Source: UBA2882 sp964619485 (GTDB lineage: Bacteria; Bacillota; Clostridia; Lachnospirales; Lachnospiraceae). Taken from it: a stretch of DNA of 31,666 nt. The first letter of the stretch is position 1. Each line of letters starts with the position of its first letter. The translations under genes were made by a program, and so were the position numbers. The notes under the pieces were generated by a model. It did not search any database and was not told where the DNA came from. It saw nothing but the letters and a program-made list of their open reading frames with translations. The stretch is from NCBI GenBank assembly GCA_964619485.1, contig CAZUCI010000033.1:1-31666 (forward strand), written 5' to 3'. Positions 22,858-30,962 of the stretch are shown here, piece after piece.

Positions 22858-22904
22858 AAAAACCCGGTAAAATAAGCACACAGCTTAAATTACCGGGTTT
22901 TTCT
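22858..22904. terminator. Bidirectional terminator between GGDEF gene and tRNA-Ser
   Basis: AAAAACCCGGTAA (22858-22870) and TTACCGGGTTTTT (22890-22902) form a perfect 13-bp stem around 19 bases. It ends in T on both strands and serves the converging transcription units. Confidence 0.85.
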
Positions 22905-22908
22905 TTAG

Positions 22909-22996
22909 CGGAGACGGCGGGATTTGAACCCGCGTGCCGGTTGCCCGGCTAACTGATTTCGAGTCAGCCCCGTTATGACCACTTCGATACGTCTCC
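22909..22996 (-). tRNA. tRNA-Ser (anticodon CGA)
   Basis: Read on the minus strand: acceptor GGAGACG pairing with CGTCTCC, discriminator G, anticodon stem-loop CTGACTCGAAATCAG with anticodon CGA (reads UCG), a long variable arm GCCGGGCAACCGGC typical of class II serine tRNAs, and the T arm GCGGGTTCAAATCCCGC. The CCA end is not encoded. About 88 bases. Confidence 0.95.
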
Positions 22997-23019
22997 GGGT
23001 GTGCTTGAACACGTTTTTT

Positions 23020-23048
23020 ATTATATCGGACTATTTTAAATCCGTCAA
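23020..23048 (-). promoter_or_regulatory. Promoter of tRNA-Ser
   Basis: Read on the minus strand: TTGACG (23043-23048), a 17-base spacer, and a perfect TATAAT (23020-23025), about 25 bases upstream of the mature 5' end. Confidence 0.85.
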
Positions 23049-23067
23049 TTGAGAATGGAAGTTTAAG

Positions 23068-23096
23068 TTGTGAAAGAATGGAAAATAATATATAAT
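23068..23096 (+). promoter_or_regulatory. Candidate promoter of pfkA
   Basis: TTGTGA (23068-23073), a 17-base spacer, TATAAT (23091-23096). A TTGACA at 23119 also exists but has no well-spaced -10. The leader of about 90 bases carries a small GGAAA/TTTCC hairpin near 23132-23145. Confidence 0.5.
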
Positions 23097-23192
23097 GATT
23101 GAAGAATAAAAAGAAAATTTGACAGGAAAGTGGAAAGAAATTTCCCTATCAGATAATACTAAACATGTATATGCATAAGGAGGACAAGCAGT

Positions 23193-24266
23193 ATGAAGAG
23201 AATTGGTATGCTTACAAGTGGAGGAGACTGTCAGGCGTTAAACGCAGCAATGCGTGGCGTGGTAAAAAGTGTGACACATTTTGACAGCGACGTGGAGATT
23301 TATGGATTTCTGGACGGGTATAAGGGATTGATTTACGGTAATTTCCGTATGCTCACAAGCCATGATTTTTCCGGTATTCTCACCAAGGGCGGAACCATTT
23401 TGGGCAGCAGCCGTACACCGTTTAAGACGATTCAGGATCCGGATGAGAACGGACTGGATAAGGTGGAGGCAATGAAACAGAACTACTATAAATTAAAATT
23501 GGACTGCCTTGTAATTCTTGGAGGAAACGGAACACATAAAACCGCCAACCTTTTAAGAGAGCAGGGCCTGAACATTGTGACGCTGCCAAAGACCATTGAT
23601 AACGATCTTTATGGAACAGATATGACCTTCGGATTTCAGTCAGCAGTAAATATTGCAACAGATGCAATCGACTGCATTCATACAACAGCAGCATCTCATG
23701 GAAGAGTATTTATTGTGGAGGTTATGGGACATAAGGTTGGCTGGATGACTCTGAATGCCGGTATGGCAGGTGGCGCAGACATCATTCTGATTCCTGAAAT
23801 CCCATATGATATTGACAAGGTTATTGAGGCCATTGATAACCGGTCCAAAAAGGGAAGCCGCTTTACAATTCTTGCAGTAGCTGAGGGCGCGATGTCCAAG
23901 GAAGATGCAGCATTGTCCAAGAAGGAATATAAAGAAAAGCTGAAAAACTACATCTATCCGTCTGTTTCTTATGAAATTGCAGATATGATTTCCAAGCGGG
24001 CAGGCTATGAGGTGCGTGTAACAGTACCGGGACATACACAGCGTGGCGGTACACCATGTCCATATGACCGTGTATTTGCTTCCAGACTTGGTTCTGAGGC
24101 AGGTAAACTGATTATGAAGGGCGAATACGGATTCATGGTCGGAATTAAAAACCGTGAAATAATCAAGGTTCCACTTGAAGATGTTGCAGGAAAATTAAAA
24201 TATGTTTCCCCGGATGCAACAATCATTCAGGAAGCAAAAATGCTGGGAATCAGCTTCGGAGATTAA
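23193..24266 (+). CDS. pfkA: 6-phosphofructokinase, atypical nucleotide-site motifs
   Basis: A 357-residue phosphofructokinase, converting fructose 6-phosphate to the 1,6-bisphosphate. N-terminal GMLTSGGDCQALNAAMRGVV binds phosphate donor. The donor-site motif is GGNGTHKTA (Gly110-Asn112-Gly113-Thr114), where classical ATP enzymes have GGDGS and pyrophosphate enzymes GGDDT. The catalytic loop is PKTIDND with Lys133, a residue usually associated with pyrophosphate-dependent or mixed-clade enzymes (ATP type: PGTIDND). MGHKVGWMTLNAGMAGGAD and PGHTQRGGTPCPYDR are standard. Similar proteins occur widely in Clostridia and are usually called ATP-dependent. AAGGAGG precedes the ATG. It ends one base before dnaX, so the two are co-transcribed. 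Phosphate donor uncertain. Confidence 0.9.
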   Translation: MKRIGMLTSGGDCQALNAAMRGVVKSVTHFDSDVEIYGFLDGYKGLIYGNFRMLTSHDFSGILTKGGTILGSSRTPFKTIQDPDENGLDKVEAMKQNYYKLKLDCLVILGGNGTHKTANLLREQGLNIVTLPKTIDNDLYGTDMTFGFQSAVNIATDAIDCIHTTAASHGRVFIVEVMGHKVGWMTLNAGMAGGADIILIPEIPYDIDKVIEAIDNRSKKGSRFTILAVAEGAMSKEDAALSKKEYKEKLKNYIYPSVSYEIADMISKRAGYEVRVTVPGHTQRGGTPCPYDRVFASRLGSEAGKLIMKGEYGFMVGIKNREIIKVPLEDVAGKLKYVSPDATIIQEAKMLGISFGD

Positions 24267-24267
24267 T

Positions 24268-25830
24268 ATGTCTTATCAGGCACTTTACCGCAAATTTCGT
24301 CCGTCCAGTTTTGAAGATGTAAAGGGACAGGATGCGATTGTTGCGACATTAAAAAATCAAATAATGGCAGACAGGGTAGGCCATGCCTACCTTTTCTGTG
24401 GAACCAGAGGAACGGGAAAAACCTCCATTGCCAAGATTTTTGCCAGAGCAGTGAATTGTGAGCAGCCGGTAAACGGAAGCCCCTGTGGAGAATGCAAGAC
24501 CTGTAAAGCGATTGCGTCCGGAGCAAGCATGAATGTAATTGAAATTGATGCGGCATCAAATAACGGCGTTGATAATATTCGTGAAATCGTGGATGAGGTT
24601 TCCTATTCACCTGCGGAGGGTAAGTATAAGGTCTACATTATCGATGAGGTTCATATGCTGTCCATTGGTGCGTTTAACGCACTGCTAAAGACGCTGGAGG
24701 AACCGCCGGAGTATGTAATTTTTATTCTTGCGACCACAGAGTCCCACAAAATTCCCATTACCATTTTGTCCAGATGCCAACGGTATGATTTCAAGCGAAT
24801 TGGGATTGATACCATTGGAGATCGACTTACGGAGCTGATGGAAAAGGAAAAAGTGGAAGTTGAGCCCAAAGCAATTCATTATATTGCAAAGATGGCGGAT
24901 GGTTCGCTGCGTGATGCGCTCAGTCTTTTGGATCAGTGTATCGCCTTTCACTTTGGCAAGGAGCTCACCTATGACATGGTATTGGATGTGCTGGGAGCAG
25001 TGGATAATGAGGTATTCAGCCGCCTTCTCAGGCACATGATCAACCAGGATGTCCTTTCCTGCATTACACTTTTGGAAGAAATTGTCATGCAGGGACGCGA
25101 GCTGACACAGTTTGTAAGCGATTATACCTGGTATTTGCGTAACCTGCTACTGGTAAAGGGCTGCGATCAGGTGGAGGAGATTCTGGATGTTTCTTCAGAT
25201 AATTTAAAGCTTCTGAAGGAAGAGGCTCAGATGGCAGATCAAAATGCGATTATGCGACTGGTGCGTATTTTCTCAGAGCTGTCAGGGCAGATTCGCTATG
25301 CATCGGCAAAGCGTGTTATGATAGAGATGGCTATGATTAAGGCCTGCAGACCGAGTATGGAAAAAGACCAGGAGTCTGTTTTGGAACGTATTCGTACTCT
25401 GGAGGAGAAAATAGAAAAGGGATTGGTGAACGTCGCACCGGCAGCAACCGTATCGGGACAGCAATCAGGAACCATCCCTGTCAAAAAACCGGAGCTTCCG
25501 AAAGCGATACCTGAGGATGTGGCAGAAGCTGTAAAGAAATGGCCTTCCATTTTAAACAATTGTCCCATGCCCATGAAGGGGTATTTGAAAATGGCGAAGC
25601 TGAGTCTTGGCAATGACAATCATCTGCAGGTTATGCTCACAGAGGGGAATAATTCGGACTTTTTTGTGAAGAACCCAATGCATCAGGAGCAGCTGGAGGC
25701 TCTTCTGTCAGACGCAGTTGGAAAAGAGATTGCGGTGGACTTCAAATCCTATGGTCAGGAAGAAAATTTTGAGATGACTCACATTGATTTATCCCAGATT
25801 ATTCAGATGGACATAGAGGAAGAGGAATAG
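24268..25830 (+). CDS. dnaX: DNA polymerase III subunit gamma/tau
   Basis: A 520-residue clamp-loader ATPase. The N-terminus SYQALYRKFRPSSFEDVKGQ is near-universal in DnaX. Walker A is GTRGTGKTS (about residues 45-53), followed by a zinc module (CGECKTC), Walker B/DEVHML, EEPPEYVIFILATTE and the sensor-1/SRC segment LSRCQRYDF. Domain III follows, then a shorter tau-specific tail (from about residue 380). I start at the ATG at 24268, two codons after pfkA; the open frame farther upstream overlaps pfkA and is not conserved. The downstream ybaB and recR give the usual dnaX-ybaB-recR order. No convincing programmed frameshift site was found. Confidence 0.96.
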   Translation: MSYQALYRKFRPSSFEDVKGQDAIVATLKNQIMADRVGHAYLFCGTRGTGKTSIAKIFARAVNCEQPVNGSPCGECKTCKAIASGASMNVIEIDAASNNGVDNIREIVDEVSYSPAEGKYKVYIIDEVHMLSIGAFNALLKTLEEPPEYVIFILATTESHKIPITILSRCQRYDFKRIGIDTIGDRLTELMEKEKVEVEPKAIHYIAKMADGSLRDALSLLDQCIAFHFGKELTYDMVLDVLGAVDNEVFSRLLRHMINQDVLSCITLLEEIVMQGRELTQFVSDYTWYLRNLLLVKGCDQVEEILDVSSDNLKLLKEEAQMADQNAIMRLVRIFSELSGQIRYASAKRVMIEMAMIKACRPSMEKDQESVLERIRTLEEKIEKGLVNVAPAATVSGQQSGTIPVKKPELPKAIPEDVAEAVKKWPSILNNCPMPMKGYLKMAKLSLGNDNHLQVMLTEGNNSDFFVKNPMHQEQLEALLSDAVGKEIAVDFKSYGQEENFEMTHIDLSQIIQMDIEEEE

Positions 25831-25893
25831 TATAAATAGTAAAGAAGGTTAAGAAATAAAGCTGAGAAATAAAGGAAATCAGGAGGAATAAAA

Positions 25894-26235
25894 ATGGCAA
25901 AACGTGGTGGATTCCCAGGAGGAGCAATGCCTGGAAATATGAACAATCTGATGAAGCAGGCACAGAGGATGCAGAGACAGATGGAAGAGAGCCAGAAGGA
26001 GCTGGAGGAAAAGGAGTTCAGTGCTTCAGCAGGTGGAGCGGTTGAAGTTACGGTTAATGGGAAAAAAGAAGTAATTAAAATCTCCATCGATAAGGATGCA
26101 GTAGATCCGGAAGAAACAGAAATGCTTCAGGATATGATTTTAGCAGCAGTTAACGAAGCTCTTCGCAAGGCGGAGGAGGCCAGCTCGGCAGCGATGAGTA
26201 AAATGACAGGCGGTCTGGGAGGCTTGCCGTTCTAA
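25894..26235 (+). CDS. ybaB: Nucleoid-associated protein YbaB/EbfC
   Basis: A 113-residue small DNA-binding protein forming dimers on the nucleoid. The N-terminus is Gly/Met-rich (GGFPGGAMPGNMNNLMKQAQ), then a helical MQRQMEESQKELEEKEFSAS, the central EVTVNGKKEVIKISID strands, and a C-terminal helix ending in Gly-rich LGGLPF, all typical of the family. AGGAGG lies upstream of the ATG. Its stop shares one base with the recR start (TAATG), so translation is coupled. The association with dnaX and recR is conserved across bacteria. Confidence 0.96.
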   Translation: MAKRGGFPGGAMPGNMNNLMKQAQRMQRQMEESQKELEEKEFSASAGGAVEVTVNGKKEVIKISIDKDAVDPEETEMLQDMILAAVNEALRKAEEASSAAMSKMTGGLGGLPF

Positions 26236-26834
26236 TGGATCTATATAGTGGTTATATCAACAGATTAATTGAAGAATTATCTGCACTTCCGGGAATTGGA
26301 AATAAATCAGCGCAGAGACTTGCCTTTTATCTTGTCAATCAGCCTGCGGATCACGTGAAGAGGCTGGCAACGACTATTATGGAAGCAAGGGAGAAGGTGC
26401 GCTATTGCTCCGTTTGCTGCACATTAACGGACCAGGAGATATGTCCGATCTGCGGGAATGCAAAGAGAGACCATGAAACCATTATGGTGGTGGAAAACTC
26501 AAGGGATCTTGCGGCATACGAAAAAACCGGTAAATTTCAGGGGGTATATCATGTGCTTCATGGGGCTATTTCACCAATGCTTGGCATTGGGCCCAATGAC
26601 ATACGCTTGAAGGAGCTGATGCAGAGACTCCAGGACACTGAGGTAAAAGAGGTTATTATTGCAACAAATTCCAGCCTTGAGGGAGAAACGACAGCAATGT
26701 ATATCAGCAAGCTGATTAAGCCAACGGGAATCCGTGTGACAAGAATTGCCAGTGGTGTTCCGGTAGGTGGGGATCTGGAATATATTGATGAGGTAACGCT
26801 TCTTCGTGCTTTAGAGGGAAGAGTTGAACTGTAG
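26235..26834 (+). CDS. recR: Recombination mediator protein RecR
   Basis: A 199-residue protein of the RecFOR pathway that helps load RecA on gapped DNA. Order: helix-hairpin-helix segment LSALPGIGNKSAQRLAFYL; a four-Cys zinc motif (CSVCC to CPICGN, about residues 57-73); a Toprim domain with TIMVVENSRDLAAYEKTG and the IIATNSSLEGETTAMYI segment; and the C-terminal VTRIASGVPVGGDLEYIDEV, nearly invariant in the family. Length is normal. The start is fixed by the one-base overlap with ybaB. Confidence 0.97.
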   Translation: MDLYSGYINRLIEELSALPGIGNKSAQRLAFYLVNQPADHVKRLATTIMEAREKVRYCSVCCTLTDQEICPICGNAKRDHETIMVVENSRDLAAYEKTGKFQGVYHVLHGAISPMLGIGPNDIRLKELMQRLQDTEVKEVIIATNSSLEGETTAMYISKLIKPTGIRVTRIASGVPVGGDLEYIDEVTLLRALEGRVEL

Positions 26835-26855
26835 TATAATATTGGGAGGATTGAG

Positions 26856-27899
26856 ATGATTAAGCAAAAGAGCTTTGGAAAATTAAAGGACGGAAAAGAG
26901 ATTACGCTTTTTTCCCTTTCAAACAGCAGAGGCTGTCAGGCAGATGTTATGAATTATGGTGCAATACTGGTGAATCTGTTTGTACCGGACAAAAAAGGAA
27001 AACTGGCAGACGTATGTCTCGGATATGACAGCCTTTCCAAATATCTATCAAATGGTAATTTTTTTGGAGCAACAGTTGGACCAATTGCCAATCGGACAGC
27101 GGGGGCATCCTTTGAACTGGAAGGGAAAAGATATAAGCTTGATGTGAATGATGGCATGAACAATCTTCACACTCATTATGATAAGGGACTTCATAAGGTC
27201 TATTATGATGCGACAGTAAACGAAAAGGATAACAGCGTCACATTTGAAACGAAAATGAAGGACGGAGAGCTTGGCCTGCCTGGTAACCGTACCTTCAGAA
27301 TTACCTATCGTATGTCTGAGGATAATGCTTTAGAGCTCCATTACGAGGCAGAAACCGACAAGACAACCATTATTAACCTCACAAACCATTCCTATTTTAA
27401 TCTGGATGGACATGACAGTGGCAGTGTGTTGAATCAGAAATTGTGGCTTAACTGTTCCAAGTTTACCCAGATTGTTGCAGGTGCAATTCCCACAGGAGTA
27501 TTGACTGATGTTGCCGGAACACCATTGGACTTTACTACCCCTACCAAAATTGGTGAGAGGATTCGCAGCCGCTATGAGCAGATGCGTTTAGTGGGTGGAT
27601 ATGATCACAATTTTGTTTCCAACGGAAAAGTGGGTGAGTTATCTAAAATAGCAGTACTTTCCAGTGAGGAAGCGGGAAGAACAATGGAGGTCTATACAGA
27701 TTTGCCGGGAATTCAGTTCTACAGTGCGAACTGTGTGAATAAGCATCTTGGAAAGGGACATGCGGAATACCGCCGCCGCTGTGCAATCGCCCTGGAAACC
27801 CAGTATTTCCCAAACTGTGCAAATGACCCAAATTTTGCACGGCCTGTAGTTGAACCTGGAACGCCATATAAAACCACAACAATCTATAAATTCGTCTAG
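26856..27899 (+). CDS. galM: Aldose 1-epimerase (mutarotase)
   Basis: A 347-residue enzyme interconverting alpha and beta anomers of glucose, galactose or xylose in the cytoplasm. Features: SLSNSRGCQADVMNYGAILV at the N-terminus, GATVGPIANRTAG with the conserved Asn-Arg, LTNHSYFNLDGH with the likely catalytic His178, VGGYDHNFV with substrate-binding Asp, and ALETQYFPNCAND with the likely catalytic Glu314. TTGGGAGGATT provides the ribosome site. It lies 21 bases after recR and before a small membrane protein, so it may be transcribed with the dnaX operon. A role with the sugar modules to the left is plausible but not shown. Confidence 0.94.
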   Translation: MIKQKSFGKLKDGKEITLFSLSNSRGCQADVMNYGAILVNLFVPDKKGKLADVCLGYDSLSKYLSNGNFFGATVGPIANRTAGASFELEGKRYKLDVNDGMNNLHTHYDKGLHKVYYDATVNEKDNSVTFETKMKDGELGLPGNRTFRITYRMSEDNALELHYEAETDKTTIINLTNHSYFNLDGHDSGSVLNQKLWLNCSKFTQIVAGAIPTGVLTDVAGTPLDFTTPTKIGERIRSRYEQMRLVGGYDHNFVSNGKVGELSKIAVLSSEEAGRTMEVYTDLPGIQFYSANCVNKHLGKGHAEYRRRCAIALETQYFPNCANDPNFARPVVEPGTPYKTTTIYKFV

Positions 27900-27910
27900 G
27901 AGATAGATTC

Positions 27911-28246
27911 ATGAATATGAAGGAAGAGAAAACGGAAGAACTGAAAGCAGAAGAATTGAACACAGAAAAGGCTGAGCTGGAGCAGGAAACCGGAGAAAAT
28001 GATGTGGTATCAGAGGAACCAAAAAAGAGAGCCGCTTCCCTTTCCTCTACCAGAAATGGTCTATACCTTCGTACGGTTATAGGTGCAATCGTTGTTTATT
28101 ATGGGTATTCTATTATTAAAAATATCAATGATACACTGGGAAACCGTATTCCGCTATATATTGCGGCCGCTCTTTTTGGAGTTCTGGGATTGTTTATTTC
28201 TGTTTCCAGTATCATCAAGCTGATTAAGAAAGATTATACGGAATAA
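27911..28246 (+). CDS. Small membrane protein of unknown function
   Basis: 111 residues. The first 50 are almost entirely Glu/Lys-rich and probably disordered. Two hydrophobic segments follow (about 57-75 and 83-103), ending with a basic KLIKKDYTE tail. I do not recognise a family. AGGAG overlaps the galM stop codon eight bases before the ATG, so it is translated from the same message. A terminator follows at 28311. Confidence 0.65.
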   Translation: MNMKEEKTEELKAEELNTEKAELEQETGENDVVSEEPKKRAASLSSTRNGLYLRTVIGAIVVYYGYSIIKNINDTLGNRIPLYIAAALFGVLGLFISVSSIIKLIKKDYTE

Positions 28247-28253
28247 ACTGTTC

Positions 28254-28281
28254 TTGGGTTTTAGACATTTCCTGTTATAAT
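28254..28281 (+). promoter_or_regulatory. Candidate promoter just upstream of a terminator
   Basis: TTGGGT (28254-28259), a 16-base spacer, perfect TATAAT (28276-28281). Any transcript would stop about 57 bases later at the hairpin at 28311, so this is either chance or a very short RNA. Confidence 0.3.
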
Positions 28282-28310
28282 AGGACAAAATAAAAAGGAT
28301 GATTCATTTA

Positions 28311-28345
28311 AAAAAAGACCATTTCATTCGAATGGCCTTTTTTTA
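28311..28345 (+). terminator. Terminator after the galM segment
   Basis: AAAAAAGACCATT pairs with AATGGCCTTTTTTT (one A-C mismatch) around a 7-base loop, ending in seven T. It lies about 65 bases after the last stop codon. Confidence 0.8.
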
Positions 28346-28388
28346 TGTGCAAAATGGTCGAATGGAACCTGAGGAGCCGTGACATAAT

Positions 28389-28417
28389 TTGATAAAATCC
28401 CCCCGGACTGCTGTGAT
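28389..28417 (+). promoter_or_regulatory. Candidate promoter of the LysM gene
   Basis: TTGATA (28389-28394), a 17-base spacer, TGTGAT (28412-28417). The -35 is good and the -10 modest. Confidence 0.4.
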
Positions 28418-28454
28418 ATATATGTTTTAACAAAGCAGGAAAGAGGGTATTTTT

Positions 28455-29759
28455 GTGATTGAAATTGTAAAAGAGGGAACTGAAAACGAACGGAAAAGAG
28501 AAATTCCCAAAAATGTCCGTCAGATGGGGGAGGTTCGTGGAAATGTAAGAATCTATATGGAGGACTACATTACAACATTTATGAAACAGATATCGACCAG
28601 AGATGATCGGCCAAAAGCAATGGTTCTATATGGAACCCGGCAGACGGAGGGAGAACTTTCCTGCTATTTTGTAAATGGTGCCATACTTGCGGAAGCCCAG
28701 GACGAGGAATTGCTGGGAGAAAGCGCATGGAAAGAAATAAATGAAAAGGCAGGGTATTACTTTAAAGATCTGGTTGTCCTGGGATGGATTTATATTCGCT
28801 ATGACCTGGCGGATTTTATCGGTGACAGAGTGCTGAAAATACAGCAGAACTGCTTTCGCCAGGAACAAAATCTGTATATGGAATATTCTGTGGGCGAAAG
28901 GCAGGAGAAAATCTATCTTTTCCAAAAGGATGCTTTTATCAAGCAGCCGGGGTATTTTGTTTATTATGAAAAAAATGAAGCAATGCAAAATTATATGATT
29001 ACGATAAAGCAGGATGAACCGGAAGAGATAAAACCTGAGGTAGATCGGGCAGCAAAGAAATTCAGGGGAATAGTTGCAGAAAAGAAGGAGGAGCTTCATC
29101 ATCGTCAAACCATGGGAATGCTCTATGGGACAAGTGTGGCAATGCTCCTGATTGTAACTGTTATAGGAGTTACAATGCTTAACAATTATGAAAAAATGCA
29201 AAATATGGAAAAGGTTCTCTATGAAATCTCCAGTCAGGTGGTGGAGAGACAGATGGAAGAGCCGGATTTACTCTCTGAAAATGAGCCGGTGAAAAAGCCG
29301 AAAGAGATAGAAGGTCAAAAGTCTGCTTTACAGACCTCTCTGGATCAGCCAAACGGACAGGCAGCCGTAATTGCAGATCCCGCCTCTGCGCTTGAAGAGC
29401 TGGAGAAGGAAAGGGACGCAGATATACCGCTTGCGGAGACGCTCTCGGGAACCTCACCTGGAATTTCCGGGAATACCATGGAACAGCCGACAAATGAAGG
29501 AAAGGAACATTCTGCAGATGAAGGAAAGGAACATTCGGCAGATGAGACGGATAAATTGCCGGCAGAAGGGGATAATGTTCAACCGGCAGAGGCGGCGGTA
29601 ACAATCCCCACCAGCTATTGCATACAAAAGGGTGATACGCTGGCTGGAATCAGCAGGAGATTTTATGGAAATGAAACAATGATAAAACAGATATGCGAAC
29701 GAAACAATATAGAAAATCAGGATGCGATTCAGTATGGATACAACATCATTCTTCCATAA
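28455..29759 (+). CDS. Single-pass membrane protein with extracellular LysM domain
   Basis: 434 residues. The first about 215 residues lack a signal and are probably cytoplasmic: the segment NVRIYMEDYITTFMKQ, then RPKAMVLYGTRQTEGE and CYFVNGAILA, recalls a degenerate JAB/MPN-like fold, though this is weak. One membrane segment is at about 220-240. A long acidic, Pro/Ser/Glu-rich linker (about 255-385) contains a perfect tandem EGKEHSAD repeat. The C-terminus (about 389-434) is a LysM peptidoglycan-binding domain (YCIQKGDTLAGISRRFYG, ICERNNIEN, IQYGYNIILP). It would tether an internal domain to the cell wall. The GTG at 28455 has AAAGAGGG upstream. It lies 48 bases before the propeller-like gene, in an envelope cluster. 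Confidence 0.78.
   Translation: MIEIVKEGTENERKREIPKNVRQMGEVRGNVRIYMEDYITTFMKQISTRDDRPKAMVLYGTRQTEGELSCYFVNGAILAEAQDEELLGESAWKEINEKAGYYFKDLVVLGWIYIRYDLADFIGDRVLKIQQNCFRQEQNLYMEYSVGERQEKIYLFQKDAFIKQPGYFVYYEKNEAMQNYMITIKQDEPEEIKPEVDRAAKKFRGIVAEKKEELHHRQTMGMLYGTSVAMLLIVTVIGVTMLNNYEKMQNMEKVLYEISSQVVERQMEEPDLLSENEPVKKPKEIEGQKSALQTSLDQPNGQAAVIADPASALEELEKERDADIPLAETLSGTSPGISGNTMEQPTNEGKEHSADEGKEHSADETDKLPAEGDNVQPAEAAVTIPTSYCIQKGDTLAGISRRFYGNETMIKQICERNNIENQDAIQYGYNIILP
29496..29543 (+). repeat. 24-bp tandem duplication in the LysM linker
   Basis: Two adjacent 24-base units (29496-29519 and 29520-29543) differ at one silent base and encode EGKEHSAD twice. It probably arose by slippage and changes only the linker length. 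Confidence 0.85.
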
Positions 29760-29807
29760 AAAAATGAAATATGGTACAATAGCCTTATTCTGAAAAGGAG
29801 ATTGGCC

Positions 29808-30962
29808 ATGCAGGAAGAAAAGATGTCATTTCAGCAGAAAATTGTAAAACATAAGCTTTCAAAATTTTACAGAATAGCTTTTGCTGTTATTTTGATTATT
29901 GTGATGGTAGTCGTGGTTAAGGTAAGCGTTGAAAATCACGTTTACGAAGGATATGAATCTGTGAGAGATTTGGGCAGCATGGGATCTCAGAACAGTGTGT
30001 TTCTTCCTTATAATGGAAACATTCTCTGCTATAGTCAGGATGGTATGAGTGCCTATGACCTGAAGGGAAATCAGCTGTGGAATCAAACCTATGAAATGCA
30101 GGCTCCGATTGTGGATATCAATGGCGCATATGTTGTTGTGGGAGATTATAAAGGCAGTGTAATATATGTGATGGATGGCAGCGGTCTGACAGCCGAGATT
30201 GAGACAAATAAAATTATAATGAAGCTTACTGTCTCGGCGCAGGGAGTTGTTACCGCTACTCTGGATGATAAATCTGTAACCTGGTTAAATCTGTACAGTC
30301 AGAAGGGAGACGAAATTGCCTCTATTAAAACGACTATGGATAAAAGCGGATTTCCCCTTGCAACATCCATGTCTGCGGACAATGAGAAGCTCGCGGTTTC
30401 TTATGTAAAAGCAGGAGGAAACGGAATCAGCTCCAGTATTGCTTTTTACAATTTTGGGGATGTGGGTCAGAATGCAACCGACAAAATTGTGAGTGGCTAT
30501 GATTATGATGCGTCGGTTATACCTTTTTTGCATTATTTAAGCAATGACACCGCAGTGGCAATCGGTGAAAAAGAGATGATCTATTATTCCGGGAAACAGA
30601 TCCCGGATGTAAAGACAGCAGTGGAACTTGACGGAGAAATAGAGAGTGTATATTATGGCTCTTATATAGGAATTGTTTATCGTAATGAGGATGGAAGCGA
30701 GCCCTACCGTTTTGAGCTGTATGACCTGAATGGTGATTCACTGTTCTCCCAAAAATTTGATATGGAATATTCTGATATTCTGATTGAAGATAACATGGTG
30801 GTTGTTTATAATGCGGCACAGGTAATTATGTGGAGCAAAAACGGAATTGAAAAGTATTCCGGAGATCTTGGAGGAAAGATCAGAAGTATTATTCCAACCT
30901 CAAAATCTAACCGCTTTGCGGTGGTGAGAGAAGATAAAATAGAAAGTATTAAATTAAAATGA
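29808..30962 (+). CDS. Membrane-anchored beta-propeller-like protein (DUF5711-like)
   Basis: 384 residues. A basic N-terminus is followed by one membrane segment (about 22-40, IAFAVILIIVMVVVVKVSV). The remaining extracellular part consists of repeated short strands with aromatic/Gly turns (LCYSQDGMSAYDLKGNQLW; VVVGDYKGSVIYVMDGSG; RFELYDLNGDSLFSQKFD), the pattern of a PQQ/WD-like propeller. I recall this type from Lachnospiraceae as DUF5711; function unknown. The ATG at 29808 follows AAGGAG; an in-frame TTG at 29802 is too close to that site. It overlaps the CvpA-like gene by four bases (ATGA), so they are coupled. Confidence 0.75.
   Translation: MQEEKMSFQQKIVKHKLSKFYRIAFAVILIIVMVVVVKVSVENHVYEGYESVRDLGSMGSQNSVFLPYNGNILCYSQDGMSAYDLKGNQLWNQTYEMQAPIVDINGAYVVVGDYKGSVIYVMDGSGLTAEIETNKIIMKLTVSAQGVVTATLDDKSVTWLNLYSQKGDEIASIKTTMDKSGFPLATSMSADNEKLAVSYVKAGGNGISSSIAFYNFGDVGQNATDKIVSGYDYDASVIPFLHYLSNDTAVAIGEKEMIYYSGKQIPDVKTAVELDGEIESVYYGSYIGIVYRNEDGSEPYRFELYDLNGDSLFSQKFDMEYSDILIEDNMVVVYNAAQVIMWSKNGIEKYSGDLGGKIRSIIPTSKSNRFAVVREDKIESIKLK

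Noticed and set aside
24263..24610. Minus-strand open frames opposite dnaX
   Set aside because: Low-complexity composition rich in His, Arg and Leu, typical of antisense shadows of coding DNA.
25480..25515. A possible programmed frameshift in dnaX at an A6 run (25483-25488), which would give a product of about 415 residues ending at a nearby TGA
   Set aside because: The heptamer is C-AAA-AAA rather than A-AAA-AAG, so tandem slippage would mispair, and no clear stimulating stem follows. The length match to E. coli gamma is suggestive only.
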